Position numbers and translations under genes: made by a program. This document shows positions 15,817-24,303 of a stretch of 39,071 nucleotides of DNA, piece after piece. A model generated the notes under the pieces. That model saw only the letters and a list, made by a program, of their open reading frames with translations, was not told where the DNA came from and did no database searches. How positions within the stretch are numbered: position 1 is the first letter of the stretch; the number at the start of each line of letters is the position of its first letter. The DNA is taken from positions 1 to 39,071 of the forward strand of contig JAAYYY010000009.1 in assembly GCA_012515125.1 (NCBI GenBank). Reading direction: 5' to 3'. The stretch comes from Chloroflexota bacterium. GTDB taxonomy: Bacteria; Chloroflexota; Anaerolineae; Promineifilales; Promineifilaceae.

Positions 15817-16680
15817 ATGGCGACAGCAGAAACCGTACGCAACGTTATCTGGCCCGTGGTCGAGCAGCTCATCGACGCCACCGTCGGCGAGGATGACCGG
15901 GCGCTGGGCGCGCTGCTAGTGCCCCGCAGCGAAGCAGCCATTCTGCACCGTCTCTTCGGCTCGCCGGTCTTTGATCTGCTCTTGAAGACCGTACTGGGCC
16001 GGGAACAGGTGGCCGTGACGCGGGCCATCGAGACGGAAAAGGGCAAATACGTGCACGTGGAGTTCGTCTGGCCTGACCCGGCGCAGGAGGATGGCAGCTA
16101 CACAGCGGCAGATCTCGTCTCCGTGCAGCTGCGCCGCTACCGGGCGGCGTGGCGCGTTGTCGCCGTCAACCCGGCGGCGGCCGATTTCCCGCTGACGGAA
16201 GCCCGTGCCCAGGGCATCCTGCTCGCCGCCGGGAGGCACACACCCGAGGGAGAGCTGCCGCAGGAACCCTGGATTCTGCCGGTGGCGCTTTTCGCGGGCA
16301 ATCTACAACTCCCTCTGCGCGCAAAGGCAGTGACCGACCCGGTGGCGGCGCTCTTTCTCCCCGGCTTGCAGCACCGCACCTATGGAGTCCTCTCCCTGGC
16401 GGGAGCGTGGCGGCTGTGGAGCGATTTCCGGCGCACGGCGAAACCTGAATTGGACGCGCCGGCCGCCTGGGCCGCAGCCGTCGAGTTCATCATGGGCGAA
16501 CAGACGCTGCGCGACGTGACCCAGGCCGGCGTCGGCAAACATTACGGCGCCGGTCTCCCGGCGATGCTGCCGCGCATCCGGCAGATCAAACAGAGCCTCA
16601 ACATCGAAGGGCTGGACGCCCGCTACTCCCCACTGGGCGGGACGCAGATCGTGCTCAAAGATGGGACGGGGGATGCCTAA
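15817..16680 (+). CDS. Unknown soluble protein upstream of the glycosyltransferase
   Basis: I do not recognise a family. The 287-residue protein has no signal peptide or membrane segment. The first 120 residues look like an alpha+beta cone (an SnoaL/NTF2-like shape is possible: VVEQLIDATVGEDDRALGAL, then strands LVSVQLRRYRAAWRVVAVNP), and the C-terminus contains LPAMLPRIRQIKQSLNIEGL followed by DARYSPLGGTQIVLKDG. It has its own near-consensus promoter, and its stop overlaps the glycosyltransferase start by 8 bp, so the two are probably translationally coupled. Whether it works with the glycosyltransferase is unknown. Confidence 0.7.
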   Translation: MATAETVRNVIWPVVEQLIDATVGEDDRALGALLVPRSEAAILHRLFGSPVFDLLLKTVLGREQVAVTRAIETEKGKYVHVEFVWPDPAQEDGSYTAADLVSVQLRRYRAAWRVVAVNPAAADFPLTEARAQGILLAAGRHTPEGELPQEPWILPVALFAGNLQLPLRAKAVTDPVAALFLPGLQHRTYGVLSLAGAWRLWSDFRRTAKPELDAPAAWAAAVEFIMGEQTLRDVTQAGVGKHYGAGLPAMLPRIRQIKQSLNIEGLDARYSPLGGTQIVLKDGTGDA

Positions 16681-18025
16681 GCTGTCGCACAGCCAGCGGC
16701 TGCTGCTGATCTTCGGCCTCGCACTGTTGTTGCGCGCGCCGTCCGTGGGCACGAAGAGTCTGTGGCTTGACGAAGCATATAGCGTCTTCCAGGCGGAGCG
16801 GGAGGAGCTCGCAGAGCCGGTATTTGTGGAAGGGCCGCATCCGCCGCTCTATTACGTGATGCTGCACTACTGGGTGCGCATCGCCGGCAACGGAGAAGCC
16901 GCCGTGCGCCTGCCGTCGGTAGCCGCCTCGGTCGCCGGAATCGGCCTGCTCTATCTGCTGGCCCGCACGCTCGCCGGACGCACGGTTGCGCTGCTGGCAG
17001 CCGCATTGCTGGCGCTCTCTCCGCTGGACGTGTGGTACGCACAGGAAGCGCGGATGCACATCTTTGTCACCTTCTTCGCGCTGCTCTACGCGCTCGCGCT
17101 CGTCTGGAACCATCCAGTGGGCATTGTCGTGGCCGCCGGCGCTCTGGGTGCCGGCCTCTATTTTGACTATGCCATGCTGCCCCTGTGGGTCGCGCTCAGT
17201 GCGCTGTGGCTTGTCGCCTGGTGGCGGCAGGGCCGGCGGGCAGGGCCGTTGGCCGGTTGGCTCGCCGGTTCATTGGGCGGGTGGTTGCTCTATCGCGGCT
17301 GGTGGGATTACCTCCTCCAATCGCTTGGCGGCTCAATCGGCAATGTCTTTATCTTTGCGAGGCTGCGGGACGCGCTCGGCCTGTCGCGTCTGGGCGCCGG
17401 CCACTTCGCTGCCGGCTTACTGGCAGCAGCCGTGGTGATTGCCCTGGCAGGCCTGCTCGGGAGCAGGCTGCTGGAGAATCGGCGCTGGCGGCGGGCCGCC
17501 ACAGTTGCCATATTGCTCGGCTTCCTGTTCGTCGCCGCGCTGATGGTCATCCCCCGCTTCTTCACCGTAAAGCGCGTTCTGGTCACCGGCTGGCCTTTCG
17601 TGTTGCTGCTCCTGGCCTGGCTGACCATGAAGGCAGAAGTGTGGCGGCGCCGGCTGCTGCCGCTGGCGCTGGGCGTGTCCCTGTTCGCTACCCTGCTCGC
17701 GCTGGCGCAGCCGAAGGACGATTGGCGCGGCGCTACAGCCTACGTGGAGAGCGAGCTGGCGTCAGATGGGACGATCTGGCTCGATCCCCGCTGGAATGAC
17801 TTCCCCTATCTGTATTACGCGGAGCGCTCAGTACCGGAGACAGGTGACCTCGAAGCGCTGGCGGCGACGGCAGTAGAGAGTGACGAAATCTGGATCATCG
17901 TTCACCGCTACCCCGGAATGGACATACCGTCGGCGCCGGCCGAAGCCTGGTTGGATGAGCACTGGACATTGGTGCAGCAGCAGCCGTTTTACCGGCTCGA
18001 GGTGCGCCGCTACCGGCCCCGCTGA
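16673..18025 (+). CDS. Polytopic glycosyltransferase of the GT39/ArnT/PMT type
   Basis: The 450-residue membrane protein has about nine to ten hydrophobic helices. The N-terminal signature KSLWLDEAYSV places an acidic pair in the first external loop, as in dolichyl/undecaprenyl-phosphate-sugar mannosyltransferases and ArnT; PHPPLYYVMLHYW and DVWYAQEARMHIF are further family motifs. Such enzymes transfer a sugar from a polyprenyl-phosphate carrier to a lipid or protein outside the membrane; the substrate is not predictable. A soluble extracytoplasmic tail (about 355-450) follows. I chose the ATG at 16673 (MPKLSHSQR) with GGGACGGGG upstream, overlapping the previous stop by 8 bp; an ATG 4 codons earlier is possible. 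Confidence 0.87.
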   Translation: MPKLSHSQRLLLIFGLALLLRAPSVGTKSLWLDEAYSVFQAEREELAEPVFVEGPHPPLYYVMLHYWVRIAGNGEAAVRLPSVAASVAGIGLLYLLARTLAGRTVALLAAALLALSPLDVWYAQEARMHIFVTFFALLYALALVWNHPVGIVVAAGALGAGLYFDYAMLPLWVALSALWLVAWWRQGRRAGPLAGWLAGSLGGWLLYRGWWDYLLQSLGGSIGNVFIFARLRDALGLSRLGAGHFAAGLLAAAVVIALAGLLGSRLLENRRWRRAATVAILLGFLFVAALMVIPRFFTVKRVLVTGWPFVLLLLAWLTMKAEVWRRRLLPLALGVSLFATLLALAQPKDDWRGATAYVESELASDGTIWLDPRWNDFPYLYYAERSVPETGDLEALAATAVESDEIWIIVHRYPGMDIPSAPAEAWLDEHWTLVQQQPFYRLEVRRYRPR

Positions 18026-18049
18026 TTACACCGTCTCCCGTTTCTTCAC

Positions 18050-18055
18050 TATAAT
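18050..18055 (+). promoter_or_regulatory. Putative -10 of the pgk promoter
   Basis: A perfect TATAAT 109 bp upstream of the pgk start in the 133-bp gap after the glycosyltransferase. No good -35 at 16-18 bp; ATTACA lies at 19 bp. The leader (about 97 nt) includes a small hairpin CCTGC-ATCG-GCAGG (18109-18122). Confidence 0.4.
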
Positions 18056-18158
18056 TCGGGGAGCGTCCCATCGACGCGCGGGAGCTGTTTCACAGATTGT
18101 TTATAAGTCCTGCATCGGCAGGCTATTCCACCTTGACTGAGTTTACGAGGAGTTGACA

Positions 18159-19376
18159 GTGAACAAGAAGACCATTGAAGATATCGACGTTCAGGGCAAG
18201 AAGGTGTTCGTGCGGGTAGACTTTAACGTTCCGCTGAGCAGCAAGGATCCCAACGACGACATTACCGTGACGGACGATACACGCATCCGTGCCTCGCTCC
18301 CGACGCTCAACTACCTGCTTGACCACGGCGCTGCCCTGATCCTGGCTTCTCACCTGGGCCGCCCCAAGTCAGCCGCAGACAGGCAGTTCTCGATGGCTCC
18401 GGTGGCGAAAAGGCTGGAGGAGCTGTTAGGCCGGCCGGTGAAGACGGTCGGTGCGGTCGTCGGGCCGGAAGTCCAGGAGGCAGCCAGCAAGCTGCAGCCC
18501 GGCGACGTCCTCCTGCTGGAAAACACCCGTTTCGAGCCGGGTGAAACGAAAAACGACGCGGAGCTATCGCGGCAGCTTGCCGATCTGGCCGATGTCTACG
18601 TGAACGACGCGTTCGGCTCGGCCCACCGCGCCCACGCCAGCACCGAGGGCATGGCGCGCGCGGTGCAGGCCAAGGGCGGCGCAGCCGTAGCCGGCTATCT
18701 GATGGGCAAGGAAATATCTGCTCTGGGCCGGGCCGCCACCAACCCGCCCCACCCCTACGTGGCAATCATGGGCGGCGCCAAGATTTCGGACAAGATCAAG
18801 TTGATCGACAATCTGCTGCAGAAAGCCGACACCATTCTCATCGGCGGCGGCATGGCCAATACCTTCCTCGCCGCGAAGGGGTTCGAGCTGGGCCGCTCGC
18901 TCGTCGAAGCGGAAGCGATTCCCGAGGCCCGGCGGCTGCTGGAGACGGCGGGCGCGCGGCTGGTGCTGCCCGTAGACGTGGTTGTCGCCGACGAGATGAG
19001 CGCCGAGGCCGAGGCGGAGGTCCGCCCGGTGGAGGATATCCCGGCCACGAAGATGGCGCTGGATATCGGCCCGGAGACGGTTGAGAACTTCAAGACCAGG
19101 GTGAAGGGCACGGCGCTGGTCGTGTGGAACGGCCCGATGGGCGTCTTCGAGGTGGAGCAGTTCGCGCGCGGCACGCGGGCGCTGGCCGAAGCACTGGCGG
19201 AGCTGGCCGAGGACGGCACGGAAGTCGTCATCGGCGGCGGCGATTCGGCGGCAGCCGTCGGGCAGGCCGGCCTGACCGAGCGTATGACGCACGTCAGCAC
19301 CGGCGGCGGCGCCAGCCTGGAGATGCTTCAGGGCGACGAGCTGCCCGGCATCGCCGTGCTGGACGAAGCTGGGTAG
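18159..19376 (+). CDS. pgk: Phosphoglycerate kinase
   Basis: It interconverts 1,3-bisphosphoglycerate and 3-phosphoglycerate with ATP/ADP in glycolysis. The 405-residue protein carries [11 protein letters not shown] at the N-terminus, [53 protein letters not shown], and C-terminal WNGPMGVFE and [10 protein letters not shown] chose the GTG at 18159 because GAGGAG (18147-18152) is 6 bp away; the TTG at 18153 would have no spacer. The next gene, an SDR-like protein, begins 7 bp after the stop, so the genes are probably co-transcribed. gap and tpi are not in the window. Confidence 0.97.
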   Translation: MNKKTIEDIDVQGKKVFVRVDFNVPLSSKDPNDDITVTDDTRIRASLPTLNYLLDHGAALILASHLGRPKSAADRQFSMAPVAKRLEELLGRPVKTVGAVVGPEVQEAASKLQPGDVLLLENTRFEPGETKNDAELSRQLADLADVYVNDAFGSAHRAHASTEGMARAVQAKGGAAVAGYLMGKEISALGRAATNPPHPYVAIMGGAKISDKIKLIDNLLQKADTILIGGGMANTFLAAKGFELGRSLVEAEAIPEARRLLETAGARLVLPVDVVVADEMSAEAEAEVRPVEDIPATKMALDIGPETVENFKTRVKGTALVVWNGPMGVFEVEQFARGTRALAEALAELAEDGTEVVIGGGDSAAAVGQAGLTERMTHVSTGGGASLEMLQGDELPGIAVLDEAG

Positions 19377-19383
19377 CGCACCG

Positions 19384-20067
19384 TTGGAAGGTAAAGTAGC
19401 TATTGTGACAGGCGCGGGCCAGGGCACAGGCGAGGCCATTGCCCTGGCTCTCGCCGCCGCGGGGGCGCGCGTTGCCGTCAACGACATCAATCCCGACCGG
19501 GCGGAACGGGTCGCCGCGGCGATCCGCCAAGCGGGAGGGCTTGCCTTGGCGGTGGACGCCGACGTGTCCAACAAGTTCCATTGCGTCCAGTTGATCGAGG
19601 CGACGCGCGCGGAGTGGGGCCGGCTCGACATCCTGGTCAACAACGCGCGCGTCATCCCGGCTTCCACCGTGCTCAAGATGGACGAGTGGGACTGGGATCG
19701 CTGTCTGGACGTCAATCTGAAGGGCGCCTTCTTTATGAGCCAGCTCGTCGGGCGCGTGATGGCCGACGAGAACGGGGAACGGGGCGGCAACATCGTCAAC
19801 ATCGCCTCTGTCGCGGGGGTCGCCCTGCCCTGGGAGCAACGGGCGGCCTTCTGCGCCAGCCAGGCAGGGATCGCCGGCTTCACCCGCGAGTGTGCTCGCG
19901 AGTATGCGGCCTATGGCCTGCGCGTGAACGCGCTACTGCGTAGCATCGACCCGGACGAGGCCGAGCGGCAGGCGATTCCCCGGATTGTCATTACCCTCTG
20001 CAGCGCGGCGGGACGCTCGATCAACGGCGCCGTGCTTACCGTCGAGGAGGCATCGGCGCTGCCATGA
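19384..20067 (+). CDS. SDR-fold protein lacking the catalytic Tyr and Lys (probable pseudoenzyme)
   Basis: The 227-residue protein has a classical short-chain dehydrogenase fold: the cofactor loop TGAGQGTG (9-16), D60-V61, NNAR (86-89, normally NNAG), N111 in DVNLKG and S142 in NIASVAG. At the active site YxxxK the sequence reads FCASQ (F156, Q160), so both the catalytic Tyr and Lys are gone. The C-terminus is shorter than the usual 245-255 residues and lacks the final VDGG. NAD(P) binding may persist, but ordinary redox chemistry should not. The start is a TTG at 19384 with a weak ribosome-binding site, 7 bp after pgk; the stop overlaps the nucleotidase start (ATGA). A 3-oxoacyl-ACP-reductase-like origin is likely. 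Confidence 0.8.
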   Translation: MEGKVAIVTGAGQGTGEAIALALAAAGARVAVNDINPDRAERVAAAIRQAGGLALAVDADVSNKFHCVQLIEATRAEWGRLDILVNNARVIPASTVLKMDEWDWDRCLDVNLKGAFFMSQLVGRVMADENGERGGNIVNIASVAGVALPWEQRAAFCASQAGIAGFTRECAREYAAYGLRVNALLRSIDPDEAERQAIPRIVITLCSAAGRSINGAVLTVEEASALP

Positions 20068-21686
20068 AACGAGCCGTTCTGGTTAGCTGGCTTCTCTTGC
20101 TGATGTTGGTGGCCGGCTGCCAGACGCCGGCCGGCCCCACCCGCGAGGCGCCGGCCGGCGCCAGAACGCCCGGCGCTCTGCGCTCGGGCACTTCGACGCC
20201 CGCGGTGTCGCCATCAGCGGAACAAGAGACGGCACCGCAGCCGACAGCGGCGCCCACGCCGACGAATCTGCCGGTAGCGACGACGGCGCCGGTAACGGCG
20301 GACACTCCGGCCGGACCGCTGACAATTACCATCTTCTATACCAACGACGAGCACGGCTGGATGGAAGGGATGGCGGAGGGCGAAGGCGCCGCGAGTATGC
20401 TCGCCAACTGGCAGGAGGCGGGCTACGACCCCGATGGTCCCTACCTGGCGCTCAGCGGCGGCGACATGTGGACCGGTCCGGCGATCTCCACCTGGTTCGA
20501 GGGCGAGGGCATGGTGGAGGTGATGAACGGCATGGGTTATGCCGCCGCCGCCGTCGGGAACCACGAGTTCGACTTTGGACTCGACGCCCTGCGGGCGCGG
20601 ACCCTGGAGAGTGATTTCCCCCTCCTCAGCGCCAACCTGCGCGCGACGAACGGGGAGCTGCCCACCGAGTGGGGCATTGCTCCCTATACCATCGTGGACG
20701 TAGCGGGCGTGCAAGTGGGCATCATCGGCCTCACCACGCAGCGCACGCGCACGACGACCAATCCGGCAAATATCAGTGGATTCGACTTCATTGACTATGA
20801 GGACGCTCTCCGCGAGGTGGTCCCGGCGGCGCGAGAGGAGGGCGCAGAGCTACTGCTCGTCGCCGGCCATCTCTGCGAAGCCGAGCTGGTGCCCCTGGCG
20901 CAGGCGGTCGCCGACCTGGACATTGCCCTGATGGGCGGCGGCCACTGCAACGAGCTTTTTGCACAGGAGGTGAACGGGATCGTGCTGGTCGAGGGGGGCT
21001 ACCACTTCACCAGCTACGCCACGGTCACGCTGACCTTTGATCCGGCCGGCGATGAAGTTATCGACGTCAGCTACGAGGTGGTGGAGAACGAGCCGGCCGA
21101 TGCGCCCGACCCGGCGATTGCCGGGATTGTGGCCCGCTGGCGCGAGCTGACCGACGCCGAGTTGGAGGTCGTGTTGGGTTTCAGCGAGCAGGGGCTGCCG
21201 CGCGAAAGCGACCGGCTGCGCCGGCTCGTGCCCGCGACCTGGCTGCTGGCCTACCCGCAGGCCAACGTGGCCCTGACCAATCCGGGCGGATTCCGCGCCG
21301 GGCTGCCCGCCGGCCCGCTGACCTTTGCCGACATTATCGGCGTGCTGCCCTTCAACAATGTGCTGGTGGACGTCACGCTTTCCGGCGACGAGCTGGAAGA
21401 CGTTCTCTCCTTTGGGCAGGCCGAGATTGCCGGCGCCCACCGCGAGAGTTTTCGCTGGCAGCTCGACAATGGCGAGCCGATTGATCCCGACGCCACCTAC
21501 CACCTGCTGACCACCGACTTCCTCTACGCCGGAGGCGATGGTTACAGGATGCTCGCTGCCTACGACCCTGAGGCGTACAACACCGGGATCGATTGGAGGC
21601 AGCCGCTGGTCGATTGGGTGCTGGCCCAGGAATCGGACGCGGGCGCGCCGCTGGACAGCGCCGTCGCCGAGCTGGTTGGCCCCTGA
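20064..21686 (+). CDS. 5'-nucleotidase/UshA-family metallophosphoesterase lipoprotein
   Basis: The 540-residue protein has a lipoprotein signal with lipobox LVAGC (Cys19), a Pro/Thr/Ala-rich linker (about 20-88), a calcineurin-like phosphoesterase domain (about 90-330) and a 5'-nucleotidase C-terminal domain (about 350-520). Metal and catalytic motifs: FYTNDEHG (D and H), SGGDMWTG, GNHEFDFG (N and H), AGHLCE and GGGHCNE; the last reads GHxN where UshA has GHxQ. The C-terminal substrate domain has TNPGGFRAGL and AGGDGYRM. It probably dephosphorylates nucleotides or related esters outside the cytoplasmic membrane. The ATG overlaps the SDR stop by 4 bp. Confidence 0.9.
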   Translation: MKRAVLVSWLLLLMLVAGCQTPAGPTREAPAGARTPGALRSGTSTPAVSPSAEQETAPQPTAAPTPTNLPVATTAPVTADTPAGPLTITIFYTNDEHGWMEGMAEGEGAASMLANWQEAGYDPDGPYLALSGGDMWTGPAISTWFEGEGMVEVMNGMGYAAAAVGNHEFDFGLDALRARTLESDFPLLSANLRATNGELPTEWGIAPYTIVDVAGVQVGIIGLTTQRTRTTTNPANISGFDFIDYEDALREVVPAAREEGAELLLVAGHLCEAELVPLAQAVADLDIALMGGGHCNELFAQEVNGIVLVEGGYHFTSYATVTLTFDPAGDEVIDVSYEVVENEPADAPDPAIAGIVARWRELTDAELEVVLGFSEQGLPRESDRLRRLVPATWLLAYPQANVALTNPGGFRAGLPAGPLTFADIIGVLPFNNVLVDVTLSGDELEDVLSFGQAEIAGAHRESFRWQLDNGEPIDPDATYHLLTTDFLYAGGDGYRMLAAYDPEAYNTGIDWRQPLVDWVLAQESDAGAPLDSAVAELVGP

Positions 21687-21725
21687 CCGGCAAACAAACG
21701 TACCATTCCCGCCCCTGCCCGCCTG

Positions 21726-21734
21726 TGCTACACT
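21726..21734 (+). promoter_or_regulatory. Extended -10 promoter of the LysM gene at 21775
   Basis: TGCTACACT, an extended -10, is identical to the one before nurA. A weak -35 (TTCCCG) lies 17 bp upstream. The transcript start near 21741 gives a leader of about 34 nt containing AGAGGAAAGGTG. Confidence 0.5.
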
Positions 21735-21774
21735 AGCCGTTGGTCCGGTCTGGGATTAAGAGGAAAGGTGAGAA

Positions 21775-22227
21775 TTGAGACCCGACGACGAGCAGCACGA
21801 GAGCGCCGGGGAGCTGGTCAAGTTCATGGTTCTCGTTGGCATGATGCTGCTTGCCGTGCTGGTCGTCGCCGCGGGCCGGCCATTCATCTTCGAGCGGGTT
21901 GTGCCGGCGGTGCTGGGCTGGGACACGCCGGAGGCGGGTAACGTCCCGCCCATCTCCACGCCGAGCCCACCTCCAGCAGCAACCGTGACGCCCTCCACGA
22001 CTTCTGGCGCCGCTCCCACGGCGACCGAAGAAGGCGCGCTCCCGGCCCCAACCGTCACGCCGCTGCCCACGGCGACGCCACAAAGCTACCAGGTGCAGCC
22101 CGGCGACAACCTCACCCGAATCGCCCGCCAGTTCGGCGTCTCCGTCGAGGCCCTTATTGCGGCAAACGGGCTGGCGAACCCCGACAGGCTCCGGCCCGGC
22201 GACGTTTTGATCATCCCCGCGCCTTAG
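21775..22227 (+). CDS. Small membrane-anchored LysM protein
   Basis: The 150-residue protein has an N-terminal acidic tail ([12 protein letters not shown]), one membrane helix (about 16-34), a Pro/Thr-rich linker (about 55-100) and one C-terminal LysM module (about 103-148, [19 protein letters not shown]). It probably anchors to peptidoglycan or another glycan outside the cell membrane. The start is a TTG at 21775, supported by the strong ribosome-binding site AGAGGAAAGG and the lack of an in-frame ATG before the membrane helix. It is convergent with the dnaC-like gene, 33 bp away. Architecture matches the LysM protein at 13829, which has two modules. Confidence 0.82.
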   Translation: MRPDDEQHESAGELVKFMVLVGMMLLAVLVVAAGRPFIFERVVPAVLGWDTPEAGNVPPISTPSPPPAATVTPSTTSGAAPTATEEGALPAPTVTPLPTATPQSYQVQPGDNLTRIARQFGVSVEALIAANGLANPDRLRPGDVLIIPAP

Positions 22228-22260
22228 GCTCCCCGTTCGGCCGGAAGCGAACAGCCCGTC

Positions 22261-23610
22261 CTAGCGGCTCCTGCGCCGGTACCGCTTGCCGACATAGGTC
22301 GGCACCTCCAGCGTGAAGAAGGTGCAGCGGGTGACGTCGAGCATGCGCGCGCGCAGCTTCGGGTCGATGTCGTCAACGCGCAGCGCAGTGGTGATGACGG
22401 TGGCCAGGCGGGCGTTGTAGCGATAGTTGAAGATCTGGTAGAGCTTCTCGCGAGCCCAGGGCGTGGCGCTCTCCGTGCCCAGATCGTCCAATACCAGCAG
22501 GTCGGCCGTCTTTACTTCCTCAAAACGCTTGTCGTAGCGGACACCGGCAGCCGGGTTGTAGGTCGTGCGCAGATGGTCCAGCAGATCGGGAACGACGATA
22601 AAGAGCACCGGCCGGCCCTGGTTGATCACTGTGTTGGCAATCGCCGCGGCGAGATGGGTCTTGCCGTTGCCATAGGCGACGCTGTTGAAGACGAGCCAGC
22701 CCTGGGGATCGGCGGCGTAGTCGCGTGCTGTCTGCAGGGCGCGGCGCAGGTTATCGGCCTCGGCGCGCGGCAATTCCTGCTCGCGCAGGTCGAAGTTCTC
22801 GAACGTCTTGTCGGAGAGCAGGTTGAGTGTGGAGAGGTCCGAGTGGTCTTTGCCGATGCCCGTTCCCCGGAAGTCGTGAGCCAGGATGTGTACCACCTGT
22901 ACGAGTCCCGGATCGACGACGCGGGAACGGATGCGCGGCTCCAGCGATTCCAGCTCGACGTTGGTCGTGATCACGGTTGGCAGCCGGGCATTGTAGCGAT
23001 AGTTGAAGATCTGGTAAAGCTTTTCCTGGGCCCACTCCGTATTGCTCTGCGTGCCCAGGTCGTCGAGGACGAGCAGGGCAGCGTTGCGCACCTGCTCGAA
23101 GCGCTGGTCGTAGCCGGTCGTGGCGTTTGGGTTGTAGGCTCCGCGCAGGTGATCCAGCAGATCCGGGGTGTTGACGAAGAGCACCGGCTGCCCATGCTCC
23201 AGACGGTAATTGGCTATGGCTGCCGCCAGGTGGGTCTTGCCGCAGCCATAGCCGCCTTTCAGAACGAGCCAGCCCTCCGGGTTCTCGGCATAAGCGCGGG
23301 CCGTCTCGTAGGCGATGCGCAGGTTGCGGCGCCTGGCCTCGTTCAGGCCGTGCCCCTCGGGAATGAAGTTGTCGAAGGTGCTCTCGGCGAGCCCGCCGAG
23401 CTGGCTGAACCGCATGAGCTGCTCGTGTCGCCGCGCTTCCAGCTCGGCTGCGCGACAGGAACAGGGCACGGCCCGGCCGAAGCTGGGATGTTCTGGCCCC
23501 ACGTCTGGCACGACAAAACCAAGACCGCCGCAGTGCGGGCAGTCTGGCTTCCCGCCCCCCGGTTCATCTGGTGGCGGCGGATCACCGTTTGATGATATCC
23601 CGGTATTCAT
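22261..23610 (-). CDS. Tandem DnaC/DnaI-like AAA+ helicase loader (two ATPase units in one chain)
   Basis: The protein (449 residues from the ATG at 23610) has an N-terminal zinc-binding motif C24-P-H-C27 ... C50-S-C52, then two copies of an IstB/DnaC/DnaI-type AAA+ domain: about 79-247 and 269-435. Copy 1 has Walker A GGYGCGKT (119-126) and Walker B LLVLDDLG; copy 2 has the same Walker B, but its Walker A reads VAYGNGKT (311-318), losing the first Gly while keeping GKT. Both copies carry LYQIFNYRYNARL, and the underlying DNA is identical over 26 bp (22415-22440 and 22991-23016). The position after dnaB and dnaD supports loading of the replicative helicase. The start is uncertain: a GTG at 23661 has a better ribosome-binding site (AGGAAGGGAAG) but a larger overlap with dnaD. 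Confidence 0.85.
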   Translation of the reverse strand: MNTGISSNGDPPPPDEPGGGKPDCPHCGGLGFVVPDVGPEHPSFGRAVPCSCRAAELEARRHEQLMRFSQLGGLAESTFDNFIPEGHGLNEARRRNLRIAYETARAYAENPEGWLVLKGGYGCGKTHLAAAIANYRLEHGQPVLFVNTPDLLDHLRGAYNPNATTGYDQRFEQVRNAALLVLDDLGTQSNTEWAQEKLYQIFNYRYNARLPTVITTNVELESLEPRIRSRVVDPGLVQVVHILAHDFRGTGIGKDHSDLSTLNLLSDKTFENFDLREQELPRAEADNLRRALQTARDYAADPQGWLVFNSVAYGNGKTHLAAAIANTVINQGRPVLFIVVPDLLDHLRTTYNPAAGVRYDKRFEEVKTADLLVLDDLGTESATPWAREKLYQIFNYRYNARLATVITTALRVDDIDPKLRARMLDVTRCTFFTLEVPTYVGKRYRRRSR

Positions 23611-24292
23611 CGGGGATCTGGTTGCGTAGATTTCGTGGAGTATCTCGCCGGTCGATTTCACTTTCGCGCTTCCCTTCCTGGCGCCAGCGTTCGAGAATCG
23701 CCAGCACATAGCGCCATTTGCGTACGTTGTTTTCTACCGCCTCTTCAATCGCTTCTTCAATCCAGTGCAGCGGGTAAGTCTGCTCGGCGTCACGCAGCTC
23801 GTCGGCAATGATCGGCGTCAGCGGGCCGATGTTCTGCTCGTAGAGCACGAAGATGTTCGGCCGCTCGACCAGCAGGGAAACGCCCTCTTCGCTGGCGGGC
23901 CCCGGGCGCCACTCGCCGCGCGTTAACCCCTCGACCGCTGCACGGCCCTTTTCCGTATTCAGAAAGTAAAGGTCCGACTTGCCGTCGGCGCTTTCCACGT
24001 TAATGTGCAGGAACGTGCCACGGGCCACGGCCCGTTCAATCCCATCCATCAGGGCCTCGGCGGCTATCGTCGGCGTGGGACCGAGCCCCCTCATGAACTC
24101 ATTATCGCCCAGAAAGTCGGCCAGCCGCAGGTAGCGCACAGCGCCTTCTTTTTGCCCCAATCCCCAGAAGGCGTAGAGCGTTACCTTGAGTTCGGCAATA
24201 TGGTCGATGATGGGCAGCAGGTCGCTAAAGAACAGATTGGGGACCGGCGTTACGCGCAGCTTGCCATCTGGAAAACCTGCAAAGCCCTTCAT
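23582..24292 (-). CDS. dnaD: DnaD-domain primosome protein
   Basis: The 236-residue protein has an N-terminal winged-helix-like region (about 1-125) and a C-terminal DnaD/DnaB_2 domain (about 140-205): FVLYEQNIGPLTPIIADEL, then HWIEEAIEEAVENNVRKWRY and VLAILERW. In Firmicutes DnaD helps remodel DNA and recruit helicase and loader at origins and restart sites. The gene is between dnaB (11-bp gap) and the loader gene (overlap), which makes a primosome role likely. The ATG at 24292 has AGGAA upstream. The tail is rich in charged residues and Arg. Confidence 0.85.
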   Translation of the reverse strand: MKGFAGFPDGKLRVTPVPNLFFSDLLPIIDHIAELKVTLYAFWGLGQKEGAVRYLRLADFLGDNEFMRGLGPTPTIAAEALMDGIERAVARGTFLHINVESADGKSDLYFLNTEKGRAAVEGLTRGEWRPGPASEEGVSLLVERPNIFVLYEQNIGPLTPIIADELRDAEQTYPLHWIEEAIEEAVENNVRKWRYVLAILERWRQEGKRESEIDRRDTPRNLRNQIPDEYRDIIKR

Positions 24293-24303
24293 CTCATGAT
24301 TCC

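Noticed and set aside
18564-19883. 439-codon minus-strand frame opposite pgk and the SDR gene
   Set aside because: Shadow of conserved plus-strand genes; no recognisable domain and no ribosome-binding site.
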